This document shows, one piece after another, positions 52,900 to 62,343 of a DNA stretch of 64,000 nt. The first letter of the stretch is position 1. Every line of letters begins with the position of its first letter. The position numbers and the translations under genes are program-made. A model generated the notes under the pieces. That model ran no database searches. It saw only the letters and a program-made list of their open reading frames with translations, and was not told the origin of the DNA. This stretch comes from Pirellula sp. SH-Sr6A (GTDB lineage Bacteria > Planctomycetota > Planctomycetia > Pirellulales > Pirellulaceae): the NCBI RefSeq assembly GCF_001610875.1, contig NZ_CP011272.1, positions 3,143,988 through 3,207,987 on the forward strand, given 5' to 3'.

Positions 52900-54267
52900 A
52901 TGTCTCAGCCTCTATCCTCCGCCGTTCGCTTGGAACGGCTCGACGCTTCCGGTCCAGATTTCGCTTCTTCCATTGCCAGGCTACGAAAGAAGCTCAGCCC
53001 TGACGGATCCGTTGTATCGCCGAGAGGGAGGGAGCTGACGCTTCGGGTCTTCGGCGAACCCTTGACGCCTGGTCAAGTCGTCCAGCGTATCTGCACCGAT
53101 GTACGAGAGCAGGGCACGGAGGCAGTCATCCGGTATGCCAAACAGCTAGATAATCCGGACTCTCGAGCAGACAACCTGCGTGTACCGCTAGAGCAAATGG
53201 AGGCAGCCCACGCAGCCGCCTCCGACTCATTCCTGCAAGCCGTCCGGCGTATTCGCAAGAACATCGAAACGTTCCAAAAAGGGATCCTCCACCAAAACGT
53301 CTCGATCACCCCCGAACCCGGCGTCGTCCTAGAACAACGCTACACCCCCTTGCGACGCATCGGAATCTGCGTCCCAGGCGGTGCGGCCGCTTACCCCTCT
53401 ACGGTCCTCATGACCGCAGTCCCAGCCCAATGCGCCGGCGTATCAGAAATCGCCATCGTCGCTCCACCGACTCCGTTGGGCGCCTACAACCCGGACATGC
53501 TGGCCGTTTGCTACGAACTGGGCATTCGCGAAGTCTACGCAGTCGGGGGCGCGCAAGCCGTCGCATCCCTCGCGTATGGAATTCCTGAGATTCAAGCCGT
53601 TGACAAGATCGTCGGCCCTGGAAACCTCTTTGTTGCCCTCGCCAAACGATTCGTCTACGGGCATGTCGACATCGATTCCATCGCGGGGCCGAGCGAAGTC
53701 GTCGTGCTGGTTGATGCAACCACCCAACCTGAATTCGCAGCCTCCGATGTCCTCGCACAAGCCGAGCACTCCCCAGGCGCCAGCATCGTGGTGGGATGGG
53801 ATGCCGAAATGCTCGATCGCGTCGAGCAATCGGTAAACGATCAAATTCGAAAGTTGGAGCGAGCCGATCTGACAATCGCTTCGCTCAACGAATTCGCAGC
53901 TCTGATTCTTTGCCGCGATGAAGACGAAGCGTGCAAAGTCACCAACGAAATCGCCCCCGAGCACTTGCAAATCGCCATCGAGAATCCTCGCCGGCTCTTG
54001 CCGAAGATCACCAACAGCGGCGCCACGTTCCTTGGTCCCTACTCCCCGGTCGCGCTCGGTGACTACGCGGCAGGCCCATCGCACGTCCTCCCGACAGGCG
54101 GTACCGCCCGCTGGGCATCCGGTTTGTCATCGAACCATTTCCTTCGATCGAGCAGCGTGATCGAGTACGACCAAAACGCATTGCATGGCATCGCCGACGA
54201 AATCGCGATCCTGGCCGACAAAGAAGGGCTCACCGCCCACAAACACAGCGTCTTGGACCGCGTCTAG
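52900..54267 (+). CDS. hisD: histidinol dehydrogenase
   Basis: A 455-residue enzyme that oxidises L-histidinol to histidine in two NAD-dependent steps. Typical segments are RIGICVPGGAAAYPSTVLM, YAVGGAQAVASLAYG, DKIVGPGNLFVALAKR, DSIAGPSEVVVL and DVLAQAEHSP (zinc and substrate ligands), plus EIAPEHLQI and AGPSHVLPTGGTARWASGLS. The ATG at 52900 gives the normal length; an upstream frame inside yebC is not conserved. It is the only histidine gene here and appears to ride on the yebC transcript. Confidence 0.95.
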   Translation: MSQPLSSAVRLERLDASGPDFASSIARLRKKLSPDGSVVSPRGRELTLRVFGEPLTPGQVVQRICTDVREQGTEAVIRYAKQLDNPDSRADNLRVPLEQMEAAHAAASDSFLQAVRRIRKNIETFQKGILHQNVSITPEPGVVLEQRYTPLRRIGICVPGGAAAYPSTVLMTAVPAQCAGVSEIAIVAPPTPLGAYNPDMLAVCYELGIREVYAVGGAQAVASLAYGIPEIQAVDKIVGPGNLFVALAKRFVYGHVDIDSIAGPSEVVVLVDATTQPEFAASDVLAQAEHSPGASIVVGWDAEMLDRVEQSVNDQIRKLERADLTIASLNEFAALILCRDEDEACKVTNEIAPEHLQIAIENPRRLLPKITNSGATFLGPYSPVALGDYAAGPSHVLPTGGTARWASGLSSNHFLRSSSVIEYDQNALHGIADEIAILADKEGLTAHKHSVLDRV

Positions 54268-54410
54268 AAACAGCGTCCCTCGTCGCAAAAGAGTTCGCCG
54301 TGGGGCTAGGAGGATCGGTATAATCTGAGCCCCGGCATTTCCGGGCCCAACCGGATACCGCTGGGGTATACGGTTCCAGACACCCACATCCAACCCATTG
54401 GAGTTCTCTT

Positions 54411-54962
54411 ATGGTTTTGCGATTCGCACTTTGCGCTGCATTCGTCGTCTCATCCTCCTTGGTAGGTATCTGCCAAGATATTCTCAAGCTGGACAATCAA
54501 AAGTCCAAGATCGAATTTGTCGGAAGCAAGCCAGCCGAAAAATCCTCCCACTCAGGCGGCTTCAAGGAATTCAGTGCAGAGTCGAAGGTCGATTGGCAAT
54601 CCCCCGAAAAGAGCACCCTCTCTATCGAAATCAAAGCCGACAGCCTTTTCTCCGACAACCCAAAACTCACCGACCACCTCAAGAATCCTGACTTCTTTGA
54701 CGTCAAGAAGTATCCGACCATCAAGTTTGAGTCGACCAAGATCGAGCCTAATGAAGAAGAAGGGGTCATCACCGGCAAAATGACCATGCTCGACAAGACG
54801 GTGGAACAACAAGTTCCCTACAAGGTAGAAGTCACCGATACCGAAGTCGTTCTCAAGGCCGATTTCAAACTCGACCGAACCAAGTGGGGCATGAAGTACG
54901 GTCTTCCTAAAGTGAGCGAGCAAGTCGAGATCAAAGCGACCCTCACCTTCAAACGCCCCTAA
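54411..54962 (+). CDS. secreted YceI-family lipocalin-like protein
   Basis: A 183-residue protein with a signal peptide (FALCAAFVVSSSLVGICQ). The mature part has the YceI pattern: LDNQKSKIEFVGSK, WQSPEKSTLSIEIKADSLFSD, LTDHLKNPDFFDVKKYPTIKFESTKI and the closing DRTKWGMKYG. The fold is an eight-stranded barrel that binds polyisoprenoid-like lipids in Thermus and other species. Its ligand here is not known. It lies 143 bp after hisD and is followed by an array of hairpins. Confidence 0.88.
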   Translation: MVLRFALCAAFVVSSSLVGICQDILKLDNQKSKIEFVGSKPAEKSSHSGGFKEFSAESKVDWQSPEKSTLSIEIKADSLFSDNPKLTDHLKNPDFFDVKKYPTIKFESTKIEPNEEEGVITGKMTMLDKTVEQQVPYKVEVTDTEVVLKADFKLDRTKWGMKYGLPKVSEQVEIKATLTFKRP

Positions 54963-54986
54963 ATCCCTCCCTGGTCCTGCGTATTA

Positions 54987-55003
54987 GCCGTTTTCAAAAC
55001 GGC
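54987..55003 (+). terminator. short hairpin after the YceI gene
   Basis: GCCGTTTT and AAAACGGC pair perfectly around one base. With its T/A-rich arms it resembles a compact intrinsic terminator, 24 bp after the stop codon. Confidence 0.45.
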
Positions 55004-55054
55004 CTTCCGGTACTAAAGGACTTCAAAACGGCGTTCGCCAGGGCGTCTTTCGGA

Positions 55055-55105
55055 CGCTACCGCTCGGAGAGCGGTAGCGACATACGACACCGCTCGGAGA
55101 GCGGT
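55055..55105. repeat. two palindromic REP-like units with ACCGCTC-GGA-GAGCGGT core
   Basis: CGCTACCGCTC-GGA-GAGCGGTAGCG (55055-55079) has an 11-bp perfect stem, and the core ACCGCTC-GGA-GAGCGGT recurs at 55089-55105. The triloop is identical in the two. Their repetition and position between convergent genes suggest REP elements. Confidence 0.75.
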
Positions 55106-55120
55106 TATTACATAAAAAAA

Positions 55121-55163
55121 CCGAGGAGTAGCTTTCTTGCAAAAACCACTCCTCGGCAGCCTT
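55121..55163. terminator. bidirectional terminator hairpin
   Basis: CCGAGGAGT (55121-55129) pairs with ACTCCTCGG (55148-55156). On the minus strand a T-run (TTTTTTTATG) follows and on the plus strand CAGCCTTTT does, so it can end transcription from both convergent neighbours. Confidence 0.75.
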
Positions 55164-55164
55164 T

Positions 55165-55208
55165 TCTCTCTCTAGCCCCACACACACTACCAAAAAGCTA
55201 GAGAGAGA
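55165..55208. repeat. 12-bp stem inverted repeat
   Basis: TCTCTCTCTAGC (55165-55176) is the exact complement of GCTAGAGAGAGA (55197-55208), with a 20-base loop of CA-rich sequence. It directly follows the bidirectional terminator and lies 46 bp from the stop of the minus-strand gene. Confidence 0.8.
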
Positions 55209-55254
55209 ACGTTTCCCATTGCTGGGGGCAGATTCTTCCGTTCGATCTTCTCCG

Positions 55255-56184
55255 TTAAAGATCGAGCTTCTGCATACTTACCCATTTCGTTTTCGAGTCC
55301 CCTCCACCGATCGCGGCGCGAGTCTCGGATCCATCTGCAGCAGGAACGCTCTTGGCCGGAACGCTGTCCGATCCAATTCCATCGCTGGCCGCCGGCTCCG
55401 CGAGAACGGGCGGGGCGGCAGGCGTTCCCTCCGGCGCAGCTGCTTGTTCAAGTCGTTGCATGACTGGCAACTTTGCTTCGGCATCCACCGATCGCAAAAA
55501 CTCTTGGGCTTCGATGTATTGTTCGGCCGACATGGTTTGCAGATTCTCACGAAGCAAAGCCGCAAGGGACTTTACCAATTGGGCGACTTGCAACTGGGTT
55601 GGACTCCCATTCCCGCTGTTCTCCCACGTGCGGGTTTCGAAAATCGCGTCGATCTCCCGTTTCAGCGGAGCGTACTGAGCCTGACGAAGAATATGGGGCC
55701 AAGTTATCGCTCCGGTGTCGTGGTGGAACTGAGACGCCGACAGCTTCTTTGGCTGGTAGTACTCCACCATGCGTCGTCGCGCTTCACCGACGAACGGTTT
55801 GCTGCCGTACCGTCGCAGGAATTCCTCTCGCAACTCGCGACGCTCGAAGTAGGCCTTGGTGTACGCAACGCTATTGTCGATCGCGCGGCGCTGCGCCTCT
55901 TGGTAATTGATCGCCGCCAAACTATTCAAGTACGACAATTCACCGACCGCACCAATAATCGATGCTTGGCCGCGCATAAAACCTTCGTCTACCGTACTCG
56001 ATCGCTCGGTAAACGACCAACTGTTTACGGGATAAGCAATGGCTGGACCCTGCTGAGCTTGCAAGGATCCTGGACCCAACCAACCACCCGTGCCCAACCA
56101 CCCCCCTGTGCCCAACCACCCCATAGCGGCGGCAGCAACTCCCCATTTCCATCCGATCGTCTTGCTTCGTGTGTGCGTGATCAT
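55255..56184 (-). CDS. secreted hypothetical protein
   Basis: A 309-residue protein whose signal sequence contains a repeat (WLGTGGWLGTGGWLG), encoded by a tandem DNA repeat near 56090-56130. After the signal, FMRGQASIIGAVGELSYLNSLAAINYQEAQRRAIDN and the charged KAYFERRELREEFLRRYG form helices, followed by a proline-rich C-terminus. I do not recognise a functional domain; it looks like a planctomycete-restricted family. The gene is monocistronic, facing the YceI gene across the hairpin region. Confidence 0.7.
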   Translation of the reverse strand: MITHTRSKTIGWKWGVAAAAMGWLGTGGWLGTGGWLGPGSLQAQQGPAIAYPVNSWSFTERSSTVDEGFMRGQASIIGAVGELSYLNSLAAINYQEAQRRAIDNSVAYTKAYFERRELREEFLRRYGSKPFVGEARRRMVEYYQPKKLSASQFHHDTGAITWPHILRQAQYAPLKREIDAIFETRTWENSGNGSPTQLQVAQLVKSLAALLRENLQTMSAEQYIEAQEFLRSVDAEAKLPVMQRLEQAAAPEGTPAAPPVLAEPAASDGIGSDSVPAKSVPAADGSETRAAIGGGDSKTKWVSMQKLDL

Positions 56185-56509
56185 TTTCTTTTCCCTTTAC
56201 TACAACAAACCACTTTCCCATGTTCGTCGCAATGAACTATTTCTTTTCCATCGATGCTTCGATTCTGAAAGAACTTGCAATGCAATCGATGTGCCAAAAA
56301 CGACAATCCCTGCCAAGCTTTGAGTTCACCCCCCAAATTGCTTGGTTCAACGTAGACGAATCGAGTCCCTCTTTCGTTCCAGGTTTGTATCCCTTTGGCC
56401 TAACATGTCTCAAAACGAGACTCGAAGATCCATCCCGGTTCGCGGCATGCGGTAAAATGGGGGGCCTGCTGACTCTCACCTCGCTCCCTCACCTCCCTCC
56501 CTTGTTGCT
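56185..56509. other. gene-free divergent region before the cytochrome gene
   Basis: About 325 bp between divergent genes, needed for both promoters. A 97-codon open frame (56220-56513) would overlap the cytochrome start and has no recognisable content. I see a small palindromic patch (GTCTCAAAACGAGACTC near 56410) but no RNA gene or repeat. Confidence 0.4.
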
Positions 56510-59500
56510 ATGAACATCTGTGCGCCGCGAGCTTGGACAAACCTTCTCCTCCTCGCATCCATCGCCACGTTCGTCTTGGTCGCTTCGCTCACCGAACAAA
56601 GCTCGCTGGCGCAAACGGCGAGCGATCGCGGCGACCCTACCACCGCCATGGCTCCCGAGACAGCGGCGAAGAGTTTTCAGGTCCCGGATGGATACCGCTG
56701 GGACTTGGTCCTCCACGAACCCTTGATTCGGCAGCCCTTGATGACAACATTCGACGATGCGCGGCGAATGTGGGTGATGGAATATCGGCAGTATCCGGAA
56801 CCCGCCGGCCTCAAACCGCAGAGCCGCGACGCGTACTGGCGCATCGTCTACGACAAACAGCCCTCTCCTCCGGGTCTTGGGGGCGTCGAAGGTATCGATC
56901 GAGTCTCGGTTCACGAAGACCGAGACGAGGATGGCCGTTACGAAACCCACCACGTCTTTTTGGATAATCTGAATATCGCCACAGCGGTCGCGCCGGTTCC
57001 CGATGGCGTTTGGGTATTGAACCCACCCTACCTGACGTTCTATCCCGACCGCGATCGCAATCTCGCTCCGGATGGACCGCCTGAGATTCACCTCGAAGGC
57101 TTCGGACTCGAGGACACCCACTCCGTGGTGAACAGCTTGTGCTTGGGCCCCGATGGGTGGCTCTACGCGGCCCAAGGAAGCACGGTATCCGGGCAAGTCA
57201 AACGATACGGATCGGCCGATCCTCCTATCAACACGATGGGGCAAGCAATCTGGCGATACCACCCTCAATTTCGTCAATACGAAGTCTTCGCCGAAGGAGG
57301 TGGCAATGCCTTCGGTGTGGCGTTCGACGATCGAGGAGACATCTTCTCCGGCCATAACGGTGGTGACACGCGAGGGTTTCACTATTTGCAAGGAGGTTAC
57401 TACCGTAAGGGATTTTCCAAACATGGCAGCCTTTCGAATCCCTTTGCGTTCGGGTATCTGATGCCGATGAAACACCCTCCGATCCAACGTTTCACCCACG
57501 CCATGTTCATGCTCGATCGCTTCTGGAACTCCGATGCAACCCGTCGCATGTTCGCCATCGACCCCTTGCACGGAAAGCTCATCGAAACCGAGCTTGCTCC
57601 CGATGGCTCCACCTACTCGACCAACGATATTCGCGACATCGTCTCCAGCAGTGACAAGTGGTTTCGACCTGTCGCGATCACCGAAGGCCCCGATGGGGGT
57701 GTTTACGTTTGCGATTGGTATGACTTTCAAGTTGCTCATATCTACGCCCATACCGGACAGCTAGACAAAGAGCGAGGTCGGGTGTATCGACTTGTTCGGA
57801 ATCAAGAATCCGAGTCCGTGACTTCGCCGCCCATTACTACGATCGAGGGGGCCATGCAACAATTGCGAAGCCCGATTCGTTGGCAACGGGACCAGGCCCG
57901 GCGGTGGATCGCATCCCGACCTGAAAATGTTCGATGGCAGGAAACCCTCGCATCAGCACTGGAATCGGAGAAGGGCGATGTGGCACTGGAGATTCTTTGG
58001 ACCGTTCACGCGTGCGGCTGGATTCCCGGAACGATTCCCCACGCCCATACCCCTATGCCTTCCTCTCTTCCGATCGAACGAATCTGTCGATGGGTAGAAC
58101 ATCCCCATCCCGATGTCCGTCGATGGCTGATTCGGCTCGTGGGTGACAGCAAGGCATTTCCAGACTCCTTCGGAAAGGCCGTTCAGCGGTTATCTGCCAA
58201 GGAAAGAGACGTGCGAGTTCTTTGCCAGATCGCGTCCACCGCGCGGCGCCTGCCCTTAGACTCGTCGCTGGCGATCTTGACCCCGATGTGGTCCGAAGCG
58301 TTTCCAGCCAACGATCCCTTCCTCCCCCATTTGGTTTGGTGGGCGATCGAGGCCCACGCCCATCAACCGACGGAAACGGTCAGACCGATCCTGACGTCGG
58401 CAGATATCGAACAGCAACCCTGGGTAGCAGAATTCTTGTTCCCGCGATTGATCGAGCGATTCAGTCGAGTTCCTAGCGAAGAGGGATGGATGGCGGTTCT
58501 CGATGTTCTTCGACGAACCGCACAACTTTCAAACGGGTCGCTTGCGAAGAGTTCGCTGCGAACTGCCTCAGCCACCAAGTCGATTGAAGCCTTCGAGAGG
58601 GCGTTTCAAAACAGATCCCTCAAAAGCGTCCCTGCTGAGGTGATCGATGCGCTCGCAGGACTTGGCGTCCCTTCGCTCCCTCTGGCGATCCGCAGGGAAG
58701 ATGCGACAGCTATAGAACAAGGAGTAGCGATTGTCCGCGACCCTAAAGCGAAATCGGAACAACGCGTTGCACTGATCCGACTGGGTGGTGAGCTTCGTAT
58801 CCCCCCCTTCCTTCCAGCATTGCTTGAAGAAATTCGCAACGATCCGGCAGATGAAAAATCCCGGCAGGCTGCCTTGGGCGCCGTAGCAGGTTTCGACGAT
58901 CCCGCTATTGCGGAAACCATTCTAGCGGTATGGCCTAAACTCTCCGAAGAAAGCCGTTCGATCGCTGGCGCGACCCTCGCGCGACGCGTCGCTTGGACCC
59001 AGCAATGGCTGAACGCGTGCGCGAACAACCAAGTCGACGCCAACACCCTTCCTCTAGATGCGCAGCGGGCCATGCGATGGTTGGAGAACGGGGAATTGCA
59101 AAAGGCGCTTGAAAGACGCTACCCGGCCCCCTCGGGAATGAATCTCGTCAGCGCCGACCAAGCGGCCGAGAAGATGATCCCACTCCTCGACGAAAAGCCC
59201 GGCGATCCCTACCGAGGCAAGAAGCTATACCGAACACAATGCGGTCGCTGCCACCAACTCTTTGACGATGGAGGTGGCATCGGCCCCGACTTGACCGGCT
59301 ACCAGCGCGATCAACTCAAGACGCTCCTGCGCAATATCATCGCTCCCAGTTTGGAGATCCGTGAAGGCTACCAAACCGTCGTCTTGATCCTCGACGATGA
59401 CTCGACGGCCACGGGGTTCGTCGAATCGGAAACCGAGGATCAACTCGTCTTGAAAGGACTCGATGGACAGCCACAAACGATTGAAAAATCCGCGATCCTG

Positions 59501-59617
59501 ACCCGAAAGCAACAGAGCCTTTCGATCATGCCTGAGAAATTGCTCGACGCGCTCTCGCCACAGGAATTGAGCGATCTGATGGCCTATCTCAGGACAACCC
59601 AACCGCTCAACGACTGA
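56510..59617 (+). CDS. PVC-type heme-binding CxxCH protein (large secreted cytochrome-like protein)
   Basis: A 1035-residue protein with a signal peptide (NLLLLASIATFVLVASLTEQSSLAQ). The N-terminal half (VPDGYRWDLVLHEPLIRQPL onwards) is a six-bladed-propeller, glucose-dehydrogenase-like region. The middle is HEAT-like helical repeats. The C-terminus has one class I cytochrome c motif, CGRCH at 911-915, with a distal methionine expected afterwards. Proteins of this build are greatly expanded in planctomycetes and are thought to oxidise sugars or polysaccharide products in the periplasm; substrate unknown. The gene appears monocistronic. Confidence 0.9.
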   Translation: MNICAPRAWTNLLLLASIATFVLVASLTEQSSLAQTASDRGDPTTAMAPETAAKSFQVPDGYRWDLVLHEPLIRQPLMTTFDDARRMWVMEYRQYPEPAGLKPQSRDAYWRIVYDKQPSPPGLGGVEGIDRVSVHEDRDEDGRYETHHVFLDNLNIATAVAPVPDGVWVLNPPYLTFYPDRDRNLAPDGPPEIHLEGFGLEDTHSVVNSLCLGPDGWLYAAQGSTVSGQVKRYGSADPPINTMGQAIWRYHPQFRQYEVFAEGGGNAFGVAFDDRGDIFSGHNGGDTRGFHYLQGGYYRKGFSKHGSLSNPFAFGYLMPMKHPPIQRFTHAMFMLDRFWNSDATRRMFAIDPLHGKLIETELAPDGSTYSTNDIRDIVSSSDKWFRPVAITEGPDGGVYVCDWYDFQVAHIYAHTGQLDKERGRVYRLVRNQESESVTSPPITTIEGAMQQLRSPIRWQRDQARRWIASRPENVRWQETLASALESEKGDVALEILWTVHACGWIPGTIPHAHTPMPSSLPIERICRWVEHPHPDVRRWLIRLVGDSKAFPDSFGKAVQRLSAKERDVRVLCQIASTARRLPLDSSLAILTPMWSEAFPANDPFLPHLVWWAIEAHAHQPTETVRPILTSADIEQQPWVAEFLFPRLIERFSRVPSEEGWMAVLDVLRRTAQLSNGSLAKSSLRTASATKSIEAFERAFQNRSLKSVPAEVIDALAGLGVPSLPLAIRREDATAIEQGVAIVRDPKAKSEQRVALIRLGGELRIPPFLPALLEEIRNDPADEKSRQAALGAVAGFDDPAIAETILAVWPKLSEESRSIAGATLARRVAWTQQWLNACANNQVDANTLPLDAQRAMRWLENGELQKALERRYPAPSGMNLVSADQAAEKMIPLLDEKPGDPYRGKKLYRTQCGRCHQLFDDGGGIGPDLTGYQRDQLKTLLRNIIAPSLEIREGYQTVVLILDDDSTATGFVESETEDQLVLKGLDGQPQTIEKSAILTRKQQSLSIMPEKLLDALSPQELSDLMAYLRTTQPLND

Positions 59618-59728
59618 GCTTCTTCGCCATTTCCTTGACGCATCCCCCCGCCGACGGCATGATACTTAGATAAACGTCCACGGCCGGCCCGTGGACGCCC
59701 CTACGCCCTATCTAGCCGAGTCCACGCC

Positions 59729-61366
59729 ATGAGTCGCGCCCGCGATGACGGATTGCTTGCGCAAGCTGAACTAGCATTGGAAGCGCTCCGCTTCAAAGAG
59801 CGCGCGGCCTTGTACCACGCCGCCGCCCAATGCCTTCAAGCTGCCTTGCGACAAGCTGAACAAGGTGACCGAGAACCGTTGGAACATTGGTTCCTCCAAC
59901 ATCGGGACTTGATCGATCTCCCCCTCTCTTCCTTCGAGATCACGCCCAGTCCGGACACAAGCCAAGAACCGGTTCCGACGCGCGGGCCAGTTCCGTCCCA
60001 CGTGCCACTTCCCCATCTGGAACCAGCAAAGGAACCGCAACCGTCTGCTCATTCCGGTCCCGCTCAACCCTCCTCCGTTCCATCCGTTCCGAATACTTCT
60101 CCATGGACGGCGATGGAAGAGGCCATTCTGAGACGGCAGCGAGAGGATCAATCGCCCCCCTCCGCATGCCCCCTTTCCCCTAGCCCACGAGAGCTCGCCG
60201 GTTCGCACCCGGTTGTCGGAGAACAGCCCGTTGGTGATGAGGAAGCGGAACAACACGAATCACCCTCGCACATCGCGGAGTCGATCTCATCGGAAACCAT
60301 CCCAACCCACCGTGTCGAATCCCTTTCTACCGTTCCGGATGCGAGCACCCCCGATATCGCCGCCATCGTCCCTTGCCCGTTTCAACTCGACGACGAAAGG
60401 TCGCGTGTGGATCGATCCAAGCGAACTCGATGGGGTGCCTCCCATCTTTGGATCAGCGCCGCGGTGCATGCCATCGCCGTCGGACTACTGAGCTTAGTCG
60501 TCATCCAGCAGATCCGCCAACCGCAAGTCTTAGCGATTGTCTCTGCGACGGTCGAAGCGGAGGAGGTGCTCGTGGAAACACCCATGGAATCACCCAGTGA
60601 GCTGGACGCAGAGCCTTTGGAGGCCCCTGCGCCCGAAGCACCGAACCTTGATCCCGAAATCCCTGACATTCGCGACCCCACCATGTCGGAAATCGATTTG
60701 TCTGGACCTCTCTTGGCCCAGGAACGGGCCGCCCAAGATGTTACAAAGGCCCTGCAGGCGATGCCCGTCTCAGCCCCGGGCAAGAACTTGGTTGCGGGAG
60801 CGGAGTTCTTTGGAGTAAAGGCCACCGGCAACACGTTTGTCTACATTGTCGACTGCTCGCCGAGCATGCGGAGAGACAATGCATTCGACTTTGCCAAACA
60901 GGAAATCACGCGATCCTTGCGAAGCATGAAACCATCGCAGAGGTTCTCGATCCTTTTCTTTGGAAAGGAGGTCGAGCGGCTGGAGTTCAGCCCCGGCCAA
61001 CCAGAGGAATTCCCCGTGCCAGCAACTCCCGAAAACGTCGAAAAGACTTTGCGATGGCTGGCTCGTTGCAGCATCCAAAAAGAAGGCCTCCCTCCCAATG
61101 ACGCGCTGGACATGGCCATCGCCATGCAGCCGGATGGCGTTTTCCTGCTGTTTGACGGAGATACTCGCGTCGACGTTCCAAAACACCTTGGACAAGCCAA
61201 CCGCTCCACCGATATACTCACATCTGGGGAGCCTCGGGTTCCGATCCATGTTGTCCATTTTTTTCTCGACGAGTTTGCATCCACCATGCAGCGCGTAGCC
61301 TCCGAGAACTTAGGGACTTACCGATTCATCCCTCGACCGGAGCGGGGTTCGAAATCCAAGCGATAG
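59729..61366 (+). CDS. membrane-anchored von Willebrand A-domain protein (first of two)
   Basis: A 545-residue protein. A helical N-terminus (ARDDGLLAQAELALEALRFKERAALYHAAAQ) and a long Pro/Ser/Glu-rich cytoplasmic stretch precede one membrane helix (about 240-263, SAAVHAIAVGLLSLVVIQQ). After it comes an acidic/Pro-rich spacer reminiscent of TonB-like proteins, then a VWA domain from about 367 (FVYIVDCSPSMRRDN) with MIDAS residues D375, S377 and S379. It resembles the second VWA protein encoded next. VWA domains bind metal and protein partners. Its stop (TAG) lies 8 bp before the next ATG, so the genes are co-transcribed. Confidence 0.75.
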   Translation: MSRARDDGLLAQAELALEALRFKERAALYHAAAQCLQAALRQAEQGDREPLEHWFLQHRDLIDLPLSSFEITPSPDTSQEPVPTRGPVPSHVPLPHLEPAKEPQPSAHSGPAQPSSVPSVPNTSPWTAMEEAILRRQREDQSPPSACPLSPSPRELAGSHPVVGEQPVGDEEAEQHESPSHIAESISSETIPTHRVESLSTVPDASTPDIAAIVPCPFQLDDERSRVDRSKRTRWGASHLWISAAVHAIAVGLLSLVVIQQIRQPQVLAIVSATVEAEEVLVETPMESPSELDAEPLEAPAPEAPNLDPEIPDIRDPTMSEIDLSGPLLAQERAAQDVTKALQAMPVSAPGKNLVAGAEFFGVKATGNTFVYIVDCSPSMRRDNAFDFAKQEITRSLRSMKPSQRFSILFFGKEVERLEFSPGQPEEFPVPATPENVEKTLRWLARCSIQKEGLPPNDALDMAIAMQPDGVFLLFDGDTRVDVPKHLGQANRSTDILTSGEPRVPIHVVHFFLDEFASTMQRVASENLGTYRFIPRPERGSKSKR

Positions 61367-61374
61367 TGGGAATC

Positions 61375-62325
61375 ATGAATAAAAATCCGCATGATCGAAG
61401 CTCCCGCTCTCTCGCGCCTTGGATTTCATTCTTAGTCAGTTTCTTGTTCCACATCAGCGCCTGCCTCGCCCTAGCGGTATTGCTGATCGGCGGGAGTGGA
61501 AACTCTGGAAAAGACCTTGTCATTTCCATGTCTTCCTCGTCCGAATCGGAGCTCGAACCGCTGGCCCTGCTTGAACTCGATTCGGTCCAACCGGAGCTTA
61601 CCGAGGAAATCACCGAACCTGTCGACATCACCACTCCCACACTGGACACCGAGGTCCAAGTAGAGATCGAATCCTCCCAGGTCGCGGCCTCCGATCTCTC
61701 CGCAGACCGCCAGGCCTCGGGGGAGCGTGCCGGCGTTCAAGACAACGAGGAAAAAGCGTCCCAAAAAACGGAAGGGCAGTCGAAAGCACAGTTCTTCGGA
61801 GCCGAGGCTTCGGGGAATCGTTTTGTTTTTGTCATCGATTCCTCGGGTTCGATGCGAGGGCCGCGATGGGAAGCACTTTGCGTGGAGCTAGAGCGAGCCT
61901 TGAAAGGCCTTTCGTCCGATCAAGAGTTCTTCGTCATCAGCTTTGACTCCATGCCCCACCCGATGTTTGACGAACCGCCTCCTCAGGGCAAATTCCTTAC
62001 AGCAGTACCGCGATCCATTCGACGGGTTCGAAATTGGATTCGCAGTATCGACTTGGGAAGCAACACCTACCCTGCCTCGTCTCTCGCCATGGCCTTATCG
62101 CTGCAGCCTGACGCGATCTTTCTCTTATCCGACGGCGAAATCATGGACAACACCGTACTGGAGCTTCGCACCTACAATCGGGTGCGGTCCGAAAGCGGAT
62201 ACGCGGTAGCTGTCCCCATCCACACGGTATTGTTGCATAGCGTCGTCGGCTTCCAAACATTGGAAAGGATCGCCGACGAAAACGATGGCACGTTTACGCC
62301 CGTCCCCTTTGGAAATCGAGATTGA
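61375..62325 (+). CDS. membrane-anchored von Willebrand A-domain protein (second of two)
   Basis: A 316-residue protein built like the previous one but shorter. A membrane helix near the N-terminus (SFLVSFLFHISACLALAVLLIG), an acidic linker (EPLALLELDSVQPELTEEI) and a VWA domain with the complete MIDAS motif DSSGSM (D155, S157, S159). The shared block FFGAEASGNRFVFVIDSSGSM parallels FFGVKATGNTFVYIVDCSPSM in the first protein, so they are diverged duplicates. The ATG at 61375 was chosen; GTG at 61366 overlaps the upstream stop and is possible. Confidence 0.78.
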   Translation: MNKNPHDRSSRSLAPWISFLVSFLFHISACLALAVLLIGGSGNSGKDLVISMSSSSESELEPLALLELDSVQPELTEEITEPVDITTPTLDTEVQVEIESSQVAASDLSADRQASGERAGVQDNEEKASQKTEGQSKAQFFGAEASGNRFVFVIDSSGSMRGPRWEALCVELERALKGLSSDQEFFVISFDSMPHPMFDEPPPQGKFLTAVPRSIRRVRNWIRSIDLGSNTYPASSLAMALSLQPDAIFLLSDGEIMDNTVLELRTYNRVRSESGYAVAVPIHTVLLHSVVGFQTLERIADENDGTFTPVPFGNRD

Positions 62326-62343
62326 TCGGAACGCGACTGCTTC

